A stretch of 64,000 nt of DNA from VRUE01 sp963770315. Lineage in GTDB: Bacteria > Actinomycetota > Thermoleophilia > Solirubrobacterales > 70-9. The notes under the pieces are model-generated. The model did no database searches. It was not told the DNA's origin and worked only from the letters and a program-made list of their open reading frames with translations. This document shows positions 8,825 to 17,112 of this stretch, piece after piece. The stretch covers positions 1,736,001-1,800,000 of the forward strand of contig CAVYPC010000002.1 in NCBI GenBank assembly GCA_963770315.1, in the 5' to 3' direction. The translations under genes and the position numbers were made by a program. How positions within the stretch are numbered: the stretch's first letter is position 1; each line of letters opens with the position of its first letter.

Positions 8825-9172
8825 TCAGCCCACAGTTCCGTGGGCCACGGTGTTGGATGGGGACCAGCCCATGATCCGCGGGACGCGGAAGCCGGATGAT
8901 TCAATGTTCCACTGTGCGATTACGTGCGCAGCGGTGCTGCAAGCTCCTTTTTCTATTCCATCGTAGCCAACGCAGACGCCAGTGCTGTCGCCTTCGCCCT
9001 CAACTAATGAGAAGGTGCGAGCAGCACCGAAGCAGGTTTGACTGCTGTTGACGATTGCGCCACCACAGAAACCAGATGCTGAAGCCGATGCTGACGTTAG
9101 GGCGAGCGTAACCAACAGCGTCGCGAGGCCAGCGGTGAGCAACGCGAAGCGCTGCGCAGAGCTTAAAGTCAT
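8825..9172 (-). CDS. Small secreted protein
   Basis: 115 residues. A hydrophobic signal segment (about 9-27) ends in SASASA, a good signal-peptidase I site. The mature part of about 85 residues has four cysteines (GFCGGAIV, QTCFGAA, GVCVGYD, GACSTAA), an even number that suggests two disulfides. It ends in a glycine/tryptophan-containing tail (RIMGWSPSN). No known domain is recognised. It is the probable first gene of a two-gene minus-strand unit with the lipoprotein downstream. Such short Cys-paired exported proteins are frequent in Solirubrobacterales, by memory only. Confidence 0.75.
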   Translation of the reverse strand: MTLSSAQRFALLTAGLATLLVTLALTSASASASGFCGGAIVNSSQTCFGAARTFSLVEGEGDSTGVCVGYDGIEKGACSTAAHVIAQWNIESSGFRVPRIMGWSPSNTVAHGTVG

Positions 9173-9659
9173 GAGACGTTATCCCTTTCTTGCGATAGCC
9201 CCGCTCAACGAGGCCGGTTTTCAGTTGCGAACGGCAGCGTACCATTACGTTGCTTGATTATCATTGAGGTCGCTGAGCGATCCGGGGTTCTGGGTCTAAG
9301 TCGGTGGCACCGGATCCGTGAACACCGACTCGGGTGACCAGCGCGTGGTCCTTGAGCCCGGAGTCCGAAGGCGGCGGAATCGGAATCCGGCGATCATCCG
9401 GGTCTACTGGCCCACCGCCTCTCCAGTAAGAGGAGTCGTCACCGGCGACAAGGGGTGGCGAGATGAACCGCTCCTCCAATCTTTCGGTATTGGACAACCG
9501 CGCGGGCCAAGGCTTCGCAGATCCGGCAGACGAATGCGAAGCCACGCTGGCCATTTTCGGGCAAACAGGGCCTCGCCCGGAAATCGAGCCGACTGAGAAA
9601 GTCTGGCCTAACCGGCCAGGCCCGCAAGCACTCGCAGCGCCCTCATATCCTTACTCAAA
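9173..9659. other. Intergenic region without recognisable gene
   Basis: About 490 bp between divergently oriented genes. Open frames crossing it (for example 9261-9554 minus, 9318-9596 plus) have arginine-rich, out-of-phase composition and no start signal. No tRNA-like or strong inverted repeat was seen. Promoters for both flanking genes presumably lie here. Confidence 0.45.
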
Positions 9660-10754
9660 GTGCCCTACTTCGCCAGAATCATCCCCAGATCTCCGCGTGA
9701 GCGCCTGGGTGGATCAATCTACGGCTTTGACATGTCCGAGAGCCAGCTGCTCGAACGAGTTATCGGGCCGTATGAGCGCGGCGAGCCAATCACTCTTCAA
9801 GGTAGGACGGTGCAGCCGGGCGATATCGCTGAGATCGCCATAACCAGGGCAGATGATCACGTCGACGGCCATCCCCTGTCCCTAGTGCGAAGGATGTGGC
9901 GCCAAGATCGAAGGGCGACCGGGGAGTGGTTAGTCAAGAACGCGACCGACGTAACCGACACATATGTTCGAGGCCAACCAGAGCGGCCAAGCGCCAAGGC
10001 CGAGCGGACTCAACCGACCGAGGAGACAAAGTCGGGCCCTGGAGGATCCAGAACCGAAGCCCAGATACCGATTTGGCTAAAGGTCTCGCTCGCAATCGCG
10101 GGAGCCATCGCCGGGCTCATTCCGCTACTCCAGGCCCCACACTGGCTCCAGGGCTTGGCAGCCGGGGTGATCGGCGCAGCGGTCCTTCTGTACCGCAGGC
10201 TCAGCCGAAGCCCGCCTGCAGGGTGGGCGATCGCGATCATCGCTGGAGCTGGCGCGTTGTTGGCGCTCGTCGGCTGGAGACTGGAATCCACCTCGACCGG
10301 TGACGATCACCTCCCCACCGCATCAATAGCCACGCCAACCGATGGCGCTCATGTTCCCTATCGAGTGCGCGTGGCGGGAACTGCGGAGGGAATCCCCCTA
10401 GATTCCCGACCCTGGCTGTTCGTGCAGTCAAATGACGGCGATCTCTATCCACAGGGCGGCAACAACGGCAACAACGTCTTGATAGATCGTGCCGATCAAA
10501 GCTGGTGTGGCTACGCATATTTCGGCGTGCCAGATCGCAGCTCGGCCGGGGAACGCTACGCACTGATCGTCGCCTTGGCCACCCACGGGGCAGAACGGAG
10601 ACTCGAGCGCGAGATGCAAAGTCAGCCGATTGGTCAAGTGCCACACTGGCGCAGCTTGCCGGCAGGTTTCGAGCAGCTCGGCGATGCGCGTGTTCTCACC
10701 AGGCTCCCCCAGGCGCAAACCCAAGAGCAGCTGGAAGAAACCAAGGGTTGTTGA
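9660..10754 (+). CDS. Membrane protein with effector-type N-terminal domain
   Basis: 364 residues from a GTG. Residues 1-105 match a short domain I recall at the N-terminus of bacterial TIR-like and other nucleotide-signalling effectors: RVIGPYERGEPITLQGRTV, then DIAEIAI, and later NATDVTDTYVRGQP. In those proteins the last element is often GKDVTDEFITGPP. A charged linker (106-135) precedes three hydrophobic segments (about 139-158, 163-179, 188-206). An extracytoplasmic beta-rich domain of about 150 residues follows (VPYRVRVAGTAEG, WLFVQSNDGDLYPQGG, WCGYAYFGV). No enzymatic domain is visible. It lies alone between two repeat copies. Inference: a membrane-acting component of a conflict or signalling system; this recall is unverified. 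Confidence 0.7.
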   Translation: MPYFARIIPRSPRERLGGSIYGFDMSESQLLERVIGPYERGEPITLQGRTVQPGDIAEIAITRADDHVDGHPLSLVRRMWRQDRRATGEWLVKNATDVTDTYVRGQPERPSAKAERTQPTEETKSGPGGSRTEAQIPIWLKVSLAIAGAIAGLIPLLQAPHWLQGLAAGVIGAAVLLYRRLSRSPPAGWAIAIIAGAGALLALVGWRLESTSTGDDHLPTASIATPTDGAHVPYRVRVAGTAEGIPLDSRPWLFVQSNDGDLYPQGGNNGNNVLIDRADQSWCGYAYFGVPDRSSAGERYALIVALATHGAERRLEREMQSQPIGQVPHWRSLPAGFEQLGDARVLTRLPQAQTQEQLEETKGC

Positions 10755-10773
10755 GGCGCTGGGGGACTTCGCG

Positions 10774-11018
10774 TAGGCGCTGACCCAAGGTATCCCGCGC
10801 TACCTGGTCGCGGAGATCACCGAGGGGCGGGGAGCGCGGATTTGGCAAGGAAGTCCTTTCACTGTCGGATCCTATGAGCCCGAGCCCTGGGGTCCCGCTG
10901 GACTACGTGGGGCACAGTTTCAAGCGGTTTTCGCGAGATTTGGATCGACTGGAGTCGATCAGAACGCCATCGCTGCCATCTTGCCGCCGCCGGCCGCGAC
11001 GGTGCCGAGGCCAAAGTG
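10774..11018 (+). pseudogene. Decayed coding remnant overlapping repeat copy 2
   Basis: An open stretch after an in-frame TAG reads GIPRYLVAEITEGRGARIW, then GSYEPEPWGPAGLRGAQF, which looks like genuine protein but has no start codon or complete gene around it. The element YEPEPWGPA faintly recalls the C-terminal end of glucose-6-phosphate dehydrogenases; I would not name it on that basis. The same bases include repeat copy 2. The rest of the spacer up to 11061 holds nothing else I can identify. Confidence 0.35.
10874..10960 (+). repeat. Dispersed about 85-bp repeat, copy 2
   Basis: Same orientation as copy 1 at 7672-7757, sharing long blocks such as AGTTTCAAGCGGTTTT. The spacing between copies is about 3.2 kb. 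The pair could be footprints of a former mobile segment, or two members of a genome-wide repeat family. Confidence 0.7.
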
Positions 11019-11061
11019 AAGCTGCGATTTCTCGGAGCGCCCGTTACTCGAAAAGTCGCGG

Positions 11062-12201
11062 TCAGCTAAGCCCGGCGATCACGGCCCAGGTCACCAAGGC
11101 GCCGCAGACGCTGGTGTAGTGGCCGTAGGCCGTGTAGTAGCCGACCGCCCAGGTCGTCTGCTCGTTGAGGCGGTATTCCTTCGTCGGCAGATCGCCGTTG
11201 ATCACCGGGTCCGACATGTTGCGGACGACTCCCCATTTGGGCGGTGAGTCGATTTCATTGCAGGCAAGGCCCAAGGCCGCATCGCCCATCTCCACCGCTG
11301 CGCCCTCTTTATCGAGGCGGTTGGCGCTGGTGCCGTACTCGAAGTAGTCGGTGGTGAGGATCGGCCAGTCTTTGGGCATGTCGCGGCCATCGAGGCGGAT
11401 CTTCGGCAGCCTGCTCGGGGCGGCAAGCGGCGGGCCGTCCCATTTGTAGCCCTTGGTCGGCGGGCCGATCGGCGGCTCTGCCAAGACCGGGGCGACCAAT
11501 TTCATCATCGCCTCGGCCTCATCGAAATGCGTCGTCGGCACCGTCCAGCCGCTGGTGAACTTCTCGCCGTTGAAAGGGGCTTCTTTGAACTCTTCGGCAC
11601 ATTTGAATTTCGCCGCCCGCGTCACCACGACGTCGCCCAAACCGAATTCCTCAAAGACTGCGCCGGCGGTGCCGATCGTCAGCAGATGGCCGGGCTTTGC
11701 CTCGGCGATCACCTGCTTGAAGAAGTCTTTGACCGGCAAGGTCGTCTGCTCGCCTTTTTTGCGGATCCCGTCCTGGTTTAGGTGGAGCTCGGACTTCATC
11801 ACCAGCACGGAGTGAGCGCCGATCGTGGTCTGGAAGTAGCTGCCGAGCCGGCCACTGTTTCGGGCGGGGGCTCCGCTTCGAATCTGGTCTTTGAATTTGT
11901 CGAAGTTGCGTTTGTAGGGATACCAGTGTTCCCGGCTCACTTTGGGCGTGAAGACCTGGGCCAGCGCGTTTGCCTCATCCACCGTCCAGGTGATGACGAC
12001 GATGTCTGCCTTGGGCAGGGGCGCTTCGGGGTCGGGGGCGTCTTTTGCCGGTTTCGCCGGCGTCGGGGCAAGACCGTCGGGATAGGGAAAGGCGAAGTGG
12101 GGGACTTTCAGCTTCTCCGCCAGTTCGACCAGCTGCGGTTCGCGGGCTAGGACGTAGCGGGCGATTTCCTTGCGGCTTGGGTGTGCTGGGGCGTCGGGCA
12201 T
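11062..12201 (-). CDS. Nucleoside phosphorylase-like (PNP/UDP superfamily) protein
   Basis: 379 residues from an ATG at 12201 with AGAGG ten bases upstream; the longer frame to 12291 lacks such a site. The core matches the phosphorylase/nucleosidase fold. ADIVVITWTVDEANAL is strand 1. HLLTIGTAGAVFEEFGLGDVVV is the phosphate/nucleoside-binding strand of MTAN and PNP enzymes, split here only for length. KEGAAVEMGDAAL, then RNMSDPVING, supplies the purine-binding Glu/Met and the catalytic Asp of the MSDP motif. It is longer than housekeeping MTA/SAH nucleosidases (about 230-250 residues), with inserted loops around 225-290. In defence islands, phosphorylase-like domains of this kind occur as nucleotide-acting effectors; here the function is open. 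Confidence 0.75.
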   Translation of the reverse strand: MPDAPAHPSRKEIARYVLAREPQLVELAEKLKVPHFAFPYPDGLAPTPAKPAKDAPDPEAPLPKADIVVITWTVDEANALAQVFTPKVSREHWYPYKRNFDKFKDQIRSGAPARNSGRLGSYFQTTIGAHSVLVMKSELHLNQDGIRKKGEQTTLPVKDFFKQVIAEAKPGHLLTIGTAGAVFEEFGLGDVVVTRAAKFKCAEEFKEAPFNGEKFTSGWTVPTTHFDEAEAMMKLVAPVLAEPPIGPPTKGYKWDGPPLAAPSRLPKIRLDGRDMPKDWPILTTDYFEYGTSANRLDKEGAAVEMGDAALGLACNEIDSPPKWGVVRNMSDPVINGDLPTKEYRLNEQTTWAVGYYTAYGHYTSVCGALVTWAVIAGLS

Positions 12202-12686
12202 ATGGCCGCCTCTTCTGGTTTGACCGATCGGATCGGGCGCCGAGGCCGTAGCGGCTGGCAAGCCCTTGCCACCCGGTGTATGCCAGGTCAATACCGAAAA
12301 GTCAAATAAACTCGAATTATGTTTGCAAGTAGGTGCCTAGCTCGACACCAATTGCGTCAGCCTCGAGCTCCCTGGGCGGCAACGCCAGCGCCTGCTCCGA
12401 GCGAGTCCCTCTCGAGCTGGACTGGTACGGGCCTGGGCCGCGAATTGGCGCTGCTCGGGTCGTCTCCACGAGGTCGTCCGCGACGAGGATCTGGACGAGC
12501 TTGCGAAGGGTCTCGCCGAACCAATCGTTTGGCAGACCACGAAACCCGTCCCTAGCGAACCCAGAGCCGTCCTCAGCTCTGCTAGCGGGCTCTTGGTGCC
12601 CAAATATGGTGCCCACGGGAACGAAACCGCGATTCGATGTCAGTCGTGGCTGTTGTATTCGGCGCTAGAATGCGCTTGCCGTCAAA
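12202..12686. other. Intergenic region next to tRNA-Arg
   Basis: About 485 bp. A minus-strand frame at 12317-12616 (99 codons, containing WFGETLRKLVQILVADDLVE) has passable composition but no ribosome-binding site and no recognised family, so I do not call it a gene. The part next to the tRNA may be a junction of the accessory region. Confidence 0.4.
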
Positions 12687-12759
12687 CACCCCCGGCAGGA
12701 TTCGAACCTGCGACCCGCTGCTTAGAAGGCAGCCGCTCTGTCCACTGAGCTACGGGGGC
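12687..12759 (-). tRNA. tRNA-Arg (anticodon TCT)
   Basis: Read on the minus strand the 73 bases fold as a cloverleaf. The acceptor pairs GCCCCCG with CGGGGGT, the D-arm contains AGCTCAGTGG, and the anticodon stem GCTGC/GCAGC encloses loop CTTCTAA with anticodon TCT. The T-arm carries GGTTCGAATCC. CCA is not encoded. It sits at the boundary between the accessory left part and the housekeeping part of the window, a common integration target position. Confidence 0.93.
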
Positions 12760-12812
12760 GGGTGCGCCTAGCTTACGGCCCCTGCATGGCGCCTGGCGTA
12801 GGATCGCCGTCG

Positions 12813-13607
12813 ATGCCCAGCGTCAATGCGGGAGGAACCGAGCTTCACTACGTGCGCGCCGGTAGTGGCGAGCCAATGCTGCTGATCCAGGGGATGAGCG
12901 CGACCCACATGGCCTGGGGGCGGCCCTTCCTCGCGCCGCTCGAGGAGAGCTTCGAGTGCATCGTCTTCGACAACCGCGGGATGGGACTGTCGGGACGGGC
13001 GGAGATGCCGTTCGCGGTCGCCGATCTCGCCGGCGACACGATCGGGCTGCTCGACGCACTGGAGCTCGAGAGCGTCCATATCGTCGGCATCTCGATGGGC
13101 GGGATGATCGCGCAGGAGCTGGCGCTCGCCCACCCCGAGCGAATCCGCACCCTGACCCTGGGGGCGACCTACTGCGGCGGGCCGGAGGGAATGCTGATGG
13201 ACCCCGAGGACCTGCAGATGCTGGGAACGGCGATGGCCTCCGGGGATCGCGAACGGGTGCTGCGCGCGATGTGGGAGATCAACCTCTCCCCAACCTTCCG
13301 CGAAGACGACACCCGCTACGCGGAGTTTCGCGAGATGGCGGAAGCGCTCCCCGCCCGCAAAGAGGTCATCATCGAACAGATGCGCGCCTGCGGCGCCCAC
13401 GACACCAGCGACCGGCTCGCGCAGGCCTCGGTCCCCATCCAGGTGGTCCACGGCACCGCCGACCGGCTGCTCAAGGTCGGCAACGGAGAACAGATCGCCG
13501 CCCTGCTCGGGGTCGAGCCGCAGCTGCTGGAGGGCGTCGGCCACCTCTTCTGGTGGGAGCAGCCGCAGCGCTCTGCCGCGCTCGTCCGCAAGCACGCCCT
13601 CGCCTGA
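12813..13607 (+). CDS. Alpha/beta hydrolase
   Basis: 264 residues from the ATG at 12813; the upstream extension runs back to the tRNA and is rejected. The catalytic set is complete: nucleophile elbow GISMGG, acid in HGTADRLLKV, and histidine in GVGHLFWWEQP. An oxyanion strand MLLIQGMSATHMAW and the conserved DNRGMGLSG turn are also present. This is the layout of the 3-oxoadipate enol-lactonase/haloperoxidase-like group, but substrate cannot be read from sequence. The cytoplasmic enzyme has no signal peptide. It converges with the large membrane protein gene ending at 13615. Confidence 0.88.
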   Translation: MPSVNAGGTELHYVRAGSGEPMLLIQGMSATHMAWGRPFLAPLEESFECIVFDNRGMGLSGRAEMPFAVADLAGDTIGLLDALELESVHIVGISMGGMIAQELALAHPERIRTLTLGATYCGGPEGMLMDPEDLQMLGTAMASGDRERVLRAMWEINLSPTFREDDTRYAEFREMAEALPARKEVIIEQMRACGAHDTSDRLAQASVPIQVVHGTADRLLKVGNGEQIAALLGVEPQLLEGVGHLFWWEQPQRSAALVRKHALA

Positions 13608-13614
13608 GCGGGCG

Positions 13615-15798
13615 TCAGCTTTCTTCCGCTCCCCTGCCGACGTCGGCGCAGCTGGCATCGAGCTTGCCCTTGACCTTGAAGACGTAGTCGGGCTCGGGCG
13701 TGATTTCCGGCTCTTCGATCACCAGTTCCAGTGCCGGATCGCTTTTCAACCAGGCGTAGATCGGGTACCAGTATTCCGCCTCGGGGGAGTCCTGAGTGGC
13801 CTTGCTGACGACCAGGAAGTCGTATTCGCCTTCGTTGATCAGGCGGCGGAATTGCGGGCAGCCGGTGGCCAAGCGGTAGGTGCCATCCGGGCCCGGCGCA
13901 CCGATGTACTGGACGTAGTTGTCGAGATTGGCGCCGAAGAACCCGTACTGGCCGAAGAAAATCTCACCCGAGCCGGCGATCCCGATCCTCGCCCCGTGCC
14001 GCTTGCGAGCGAAGGTGTAGGCCTTGCGCGGGCCGCCGTCCTGGAGGAAGGGCGTCGTGCGGACGTAGTGCTGGTTGTAGTACTGGACCTCCTGCGCGCG
14101 GCCGAGGACGACGGCGAGCAGGAGCACACCGCCCGCCGCCGCCGCGACGAAGGCGCGGCTGACCCGGCGGCGGCCCCGCAGCAGGCCCAGCGCCGCCGGC
14201 GCCCAGACCAGGGCCAGCGTGAGGAAGACCGTGCCGACTATGTACTCCGGGTACCAGCGCGGCGTGGTCAGCACGGTGATCGCGTATACGGCGACGAGGA
14301 AGAGCAGCGTCTGCCAAGCGCGCGAGTCGGGTGCGCGTAACGGACGGGCGACCGGCAGCAGGGTCATCGCCAGGACCAGGCCGGGGACGAGGTAGCGGGT
14401 GTTGGTGAAGAAGCCCGTCGGCGACCCCTCCTGCCCCGCGGCGGTCAGCGGCGTGAAGACGTAGACGAGGGCGGTGAGCAAGGCCGCCGCGGCAACCACC
14501 TGCAGGATCCGGTTGCGCGAGCGCACCGCGATGAAGATCGCCGCGGCGACGGCGACGATCAGGATCAGCGGCCAGAGCGGGCCGAAGGCGTCGTCGAGGC
14601 GGGGGAAGAACCAGTGCCGGTAGACGGTCGGGTCGGTCAGGTAATGCGAGACGGCGAAGCGGGGGCGCGGGTCGAGCGGCATCTGGTCGGGTCGGGGCAG
14701 GTGGAGCGGGCCGAAGCCGGTCGAGGGGATCGGGTTGCCACCGGTCTTGATCGCCGCCCGCACGTACCAGTAGCCGCCGACGACGAAGGCCGAGAGGCCG
14801 AGTACCCAGGCGGTGGTGAAGCGCCGGCCTTTGCCGCTGAAGACGACGACACCGAGCCAGATCGCCACCACCGGTACGAGAAAGGTGAGCTTGACCGAAG
14901 CGGCGAGCCCGGCGGCGATCCCGGCGAGGACCAACGGGCCTTTGTCGAGCAGCGGGGCGTCGCGCTCCGGCGCGTCCTGGACCGCGCCGCTGTCGGGAGC
15001 GCGGCGCTGGTGCCCGTTGATCAGGAAGGCGGCGAAGGCGATCAGGAAGGCGAGGCCCATGATGTCGTTGCGTGCCTCGCCGGGCTGGGTCTCGATCATC
15101 ACCCCCGCGTCGAGCACGATCGCCCCCGCGACCAGGGTTGCCGGCCCGACCTTGTAGGGGCGGCCGACACACCAGGCGGCAAGCAGCGCGATCGCGAGCC
15201 AGATCAGGTTGATCAGCGGCGAGAGCCAGTCGGTCTTGAAGACGACGATCCCCGCGGCGTGGATCAGCTCCGAGCTCTGCGGGTAGAACCAGGCGGCGAG
15301 CCGCAAGGGGTCGGTGTAGTGCAGGTGCACGGTCGACGCTTCCTGCGCGATCCGCGCCGCGAACGGCATGTGATACCAGGTCGTGTCGCCGCCGAACATG
15401 CCGAAGTCGAGGCTCAGCTGCGAGGGGAAGGTCCACTCGGCAACGGTGAAGGAGGCGACGCCGAGGGCGAGCAGCAGGGCGACTGTCTGCACCTGCGGCG
15501 CCGCGACTTCGCCGCCGTCGCGCGGCGCCATCCGCCGGCCGAGCCAGGCGGCGCCTAGACCGATGCCGACGCAGGCGACGACGATCCAGCCGAGGCGCAG
15601 GATGCTGAGCGTGCCGAGCAGCTCGAGCGCGACGAGCAGAAGGGCGACCGTGATCGTCGCGTCGCCGAGGCGAGCGAGGGCACCGGAGAACTGCGGCGCG
15701 ATCCAGCGCCGCAGCCAGTAGCCGCCGAGGCCGAGCGCGGAGACGATGCCGATCGTCGCCAGGCAGCCACCGATGTAGGAGCCGAAGGAGGGGGTCAC
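13615..15798 (-). CDS. Large multi-pass membrane protein, GT-C glycosyltransferase-like
   Basis: 727 residues with about 13 membrane segments in the first 560 residues and a soluble C-terminal domain of about 130 residues (from YNQHYVRTTPFL). The first large outward loop contains LDFGMFGGDTTWYHMPFAARIA; an acidic residue in this loop is the usual catalytic position of GT-C transferases that use polyprenyl-phosphate sugars. WFYPQSSELIHA and TPRWYPEY fit the same architecture. The C-terminal part includes IGIAGSGEIFFGQYGFFG, as in other dolichyl-mannosyltransferase-like proteins. No partner gene is adjacent. The glycosyltransferase assignment is inference from topology; that it is a real membrane protein is certain. 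Confidence 0.8.
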   Translation of the reverse strand: MTPSFGSYIGGCLATIGIVSALGLGGYWLRRWIAPQFSGALARLGDATITVALLLVALELLGTLSILRLGWIVVACVGIGLGAAWLGRRMAPRDGGEVAAPQVQTVALLLALGVASFTVAEWTFPSQLSLDFGMFGGDTTWYHMPFAARIAQEASTVHLHYTDPLRLAAWFYPQSSELIHAAGIVVFKTDWLSPLINLIWLAIALLAAWCVGRPYKVGPATLVAGAIVLDAGVMIETQPGEARNDIMGLAFLIAFAAFLINGHQRRAPDSGAVQDAPERDAPLLDKGPLVLAGIAAGLAASVKLTFLVPVVAIWLGVVVFSGKGRRFTTAWVLGLSAFVVGGYWYVRAAIKTGGNPIPSTGFGPLHLPRPDQMPLDPRPRFAVSHYLTDPTVYRHWFFPRLDDAFGPLWPLILIVAVAAAIFIAVRSRNRILQVVAAAALLTALVYVFTPLTAAGQEGSPTGFFTNTRYLVPGLVLAMTLLPVARPLRAPDSRAWQTLLFLVAVYAITVLTTPRWYPEYIVGTVFLTLALVWAPAALGLLRGRRRVSRAFVAAAAGGVLLLAVVLGRAQEVQYYNQHYVRTTPFLQDGGPRKAYTFARKRHGARIGIAGSGEIFFGQYGFFGANLDNYVQYIGAPGPDGTYRLATGCPQFRRLINEGEYDFLVVSKATQDSPEAEYWYPIYAWLKSDPALELVIEEPEITPEPDYVFKVKGKLDASCADVGRGAEES

Positions 15799-15842
15799 CG
15801 GCGCGGGATGCTATTCGGCGCGCCGGGTGTGCGAGAGCCGTC

Positions 15843-16502
15843 TTAGGCGGCGGCGGTCGGGATACGGCAGGAGACGCCGGTGCCGGCGAGGCCGCAGTAG
15901 CCGTTCGGCACCTTGTGCAGGTACTGCTGGTGGTAGTCCTCGGCGTAGTAGAAGGGCCCCGCGGGCTCGACCTCGGTCGTGACCGCCTCGTGGCCGGCGG
16001 CGCGAAGCGCCTCGTCGTAGGCTTGCCGCATCATCTCCGCCGTCGCCTTCTGAGCGTCGTTGGCGAAGTAGATCGCGGAGCGGTACTGGGTGCCGACGTC
16101 GTTGCCCTGGCGCATGCCCTGGGTCGGGTCGTGCTCCTCGAAGAAGACCTTGAGCAGGTCGGCGTAGGAGACCCGCTTCGGATCGAAGGCGACGAGGACC
16201 GCCTCGGCGTGGCCGGTCCTACCCGAGCAGACCTCCTCGTAGGTCGGGTTCGGGGTCGTCCCCCCCACGTAGCCGACCGCCGTCGTGTAGACGCCGTCGA
16301 GCACCCAGAACAGCCGCTCCGCTCCCCAGAAGCAGCCGAGCGCGAAATAGGCGGTCTCGATCCCGTCGGGGAAGGGCGGCTTCAGCGGCGCATCGAGCAC
16401 GGCGTGGCGCTCGGGCACCTCGAAGGCCGGCTCGCTGCGCCCCGGCAACGCGTCCTCTGCCGCCGGCACCTGCGCCTTCTGACGATTCCAAAGCACCCAC
16501 AC
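15843..16502 (-). CDS. msrA: Peptide methionine (S)-S-oxide reductase MsrA
   Basis: 219 residues from the GTG at 16502, where the protein begins VWVLWNRQKAQVP; the frame open to 16634 overlaps the divergent small gene and is rejected. MsrA reduces methionine-S-sulfoxide in proteins using thioredoxin. The catalytic motif GCFWGAERLFW is intact, followed by the conserved TAVGYVGG, GHAEAVLVAFDP, FFEEHDPTQGMRQGNDVGTQ and YYAEDYHQQYL motifs. A C-terminal cysteine pair (NGYCGLAGTGVSCRI) is placed to resolve the sulfenic acid. The start lies only 17 bp from the divergent small membrane protein, so both transcripts must have very short leaders or overlap. Confidence 0.93.
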   Translation of the reverse strand: MWVLWNRQKAQVPAAEDALPGRSEPAFEVPERHAVLDAPLKPPFPDGIETAYFALGCFWGAERLFWVLDGVYTTAVGYVGGTTPNPTYEEVCSGRTGHAEAVLVAFDPKRVSYADLLKVFFEEHDPTQGMRQGNDVGTQYRSAIYFANDAQKATAEMMRQAYDEALRAAGHEAVTTEVEPAGPFYYAEDYHQQYLHKVPNGYCGLAGTGVSCRIPTAAA

Positions 16503-16518
16503 ACGGTAGCGTTCCGGT

Positions 16519-16794
16519 ATCGGCTGCCTCGTCCTTCTCTTCGCCCTGATCTCGCCCCGGCTGGCGCTGTTCCTCCTGTTCCTCTTCAGCGACCTGCTCA
16601 GCCGCGCCTTCGACAGCTGGATCGTGCCCTTCATCGGCTTCTTCCTGCTGCCCTGGACGACCCTGGCCTACGCCGCGATGTGGGCGTCCTCGGACGGCGT
16701 CAACGGCTTCGAGTGGTTCGTCGTCGCGCTCGCCTTCCTGATCGACATCGGCGCCTTCGCCGGGGGCGGCCGGCGACGCGCGCAGGCTCGCTAG
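16519..16794 (+). CDS. Small membrane protein with apparent ATC start
   Basis: About 91 residues. I read this frame directly: after a TAG at 16507 it is open to a TAG at 16792 and encodes IGCLVLLFALISPRLALFLL, then LFSDLLSRAFDSWIVPF, and FIGFFLLPWTTLAYA. It ends in a third membrane segment, FEWFVVALAFLIDIGAFAGG. This is the pattern of a common actinobacterial three-segment membrane protein of unknown function whose copies begin directly before GCLxLLxALxSPRL. No ATG, GTG or TTG precedes that point here, so translation would start at ATC 16519 (or the sequence has lost its start). It is divergent from msrA and tail-to-tail with the gene at 16808. Confidence 0.7.
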   Translation: MGCLVLLFALISPRLALFLLFLFSDLLSRAFDSWIVPFIGFFLLPWTTLAYAAMWASSDGVNGFEWFVVALAFLIDIGAFAGGGRRRAQAR

Positions 16795-16807
16795 ACCGCC
16801 ACCGGGC

Positions 16808-17062
16808 CTAAGCGAGCGGGTAGGCGAGGCGGACGTGCTCCTTGGCGAGGAGAATGAAGTCGTGGCGTTTCGCCTCGCCGCCGCCGAGCGGCGATATCTC
16901 GACTTCGAGCAGCGGGATGAAGGCCACATCGGCCCGGTTGACCGCATCGGAGAAACGGCTCTGGTAGCCCTCCGGCGGCAGGGTCACGTCGCCGACGATC
17001 AGGTGCCGGTCGGTTTCGAACACGACCCGTTCCCTGCGCCGCGGACTGGAATGCCCCTCCAT
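16808..17062 (-). CDS. Small DUF6812-like cytoplasmic protein
   Basis: 84 residues from the ATG at 17062; longer upstream frames are shadows of the VOC gene. The protein is a compact beta-rich domain: RVVFETDRHLIVGDVTLPPE, a YQSRFSDAVNR helix, DVAFIPLLEVEI, then KRHDFILLAKEHVRLAYPL. This pattern matches a small actinobacterial family I associate with DUF6812, without known function (name from memory). No signal or membrane segment is present. It follows the VOC protein gene on the same strand after 50 bp and converges on the small membrane protein gene with a 13-bp gap. Confidence 0.8.
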   Translation of the reverse strand: MEGHSSPRRRERVVFETDRHLIVGDVTLPPEGYQSRFSDAVNRADVAFIPLLEVEISPLGGGEAKRHDFILLAKEHVRLAYPLA

Positions 17063-17112
17063 GCAGCCGCTTATCGACTTTTCCAGGGATTTCGTGAATG
17101 GACAAGCGTCCA

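Noticed and set aside
9261..9600. Short overlapping frames in the spacer before the effector-like gene
   Set aside because: Compositions are shadow-like and none has a start signal or membrane/secretion feature.
10860..10920. Glucose-6-phosphate dehydrogenase C-terminus (YEPEPWGPA)
   Set aside because: The resemblance is limited to a few residues, and no other part of such an enzyme is nearby.
12317..12616. 99-codon minus-strand frame before tRNA-Arg
   Set aside because: No ribosome-binding site, no family and no neighbour coupling; kept only as a note in the intergenic entry.
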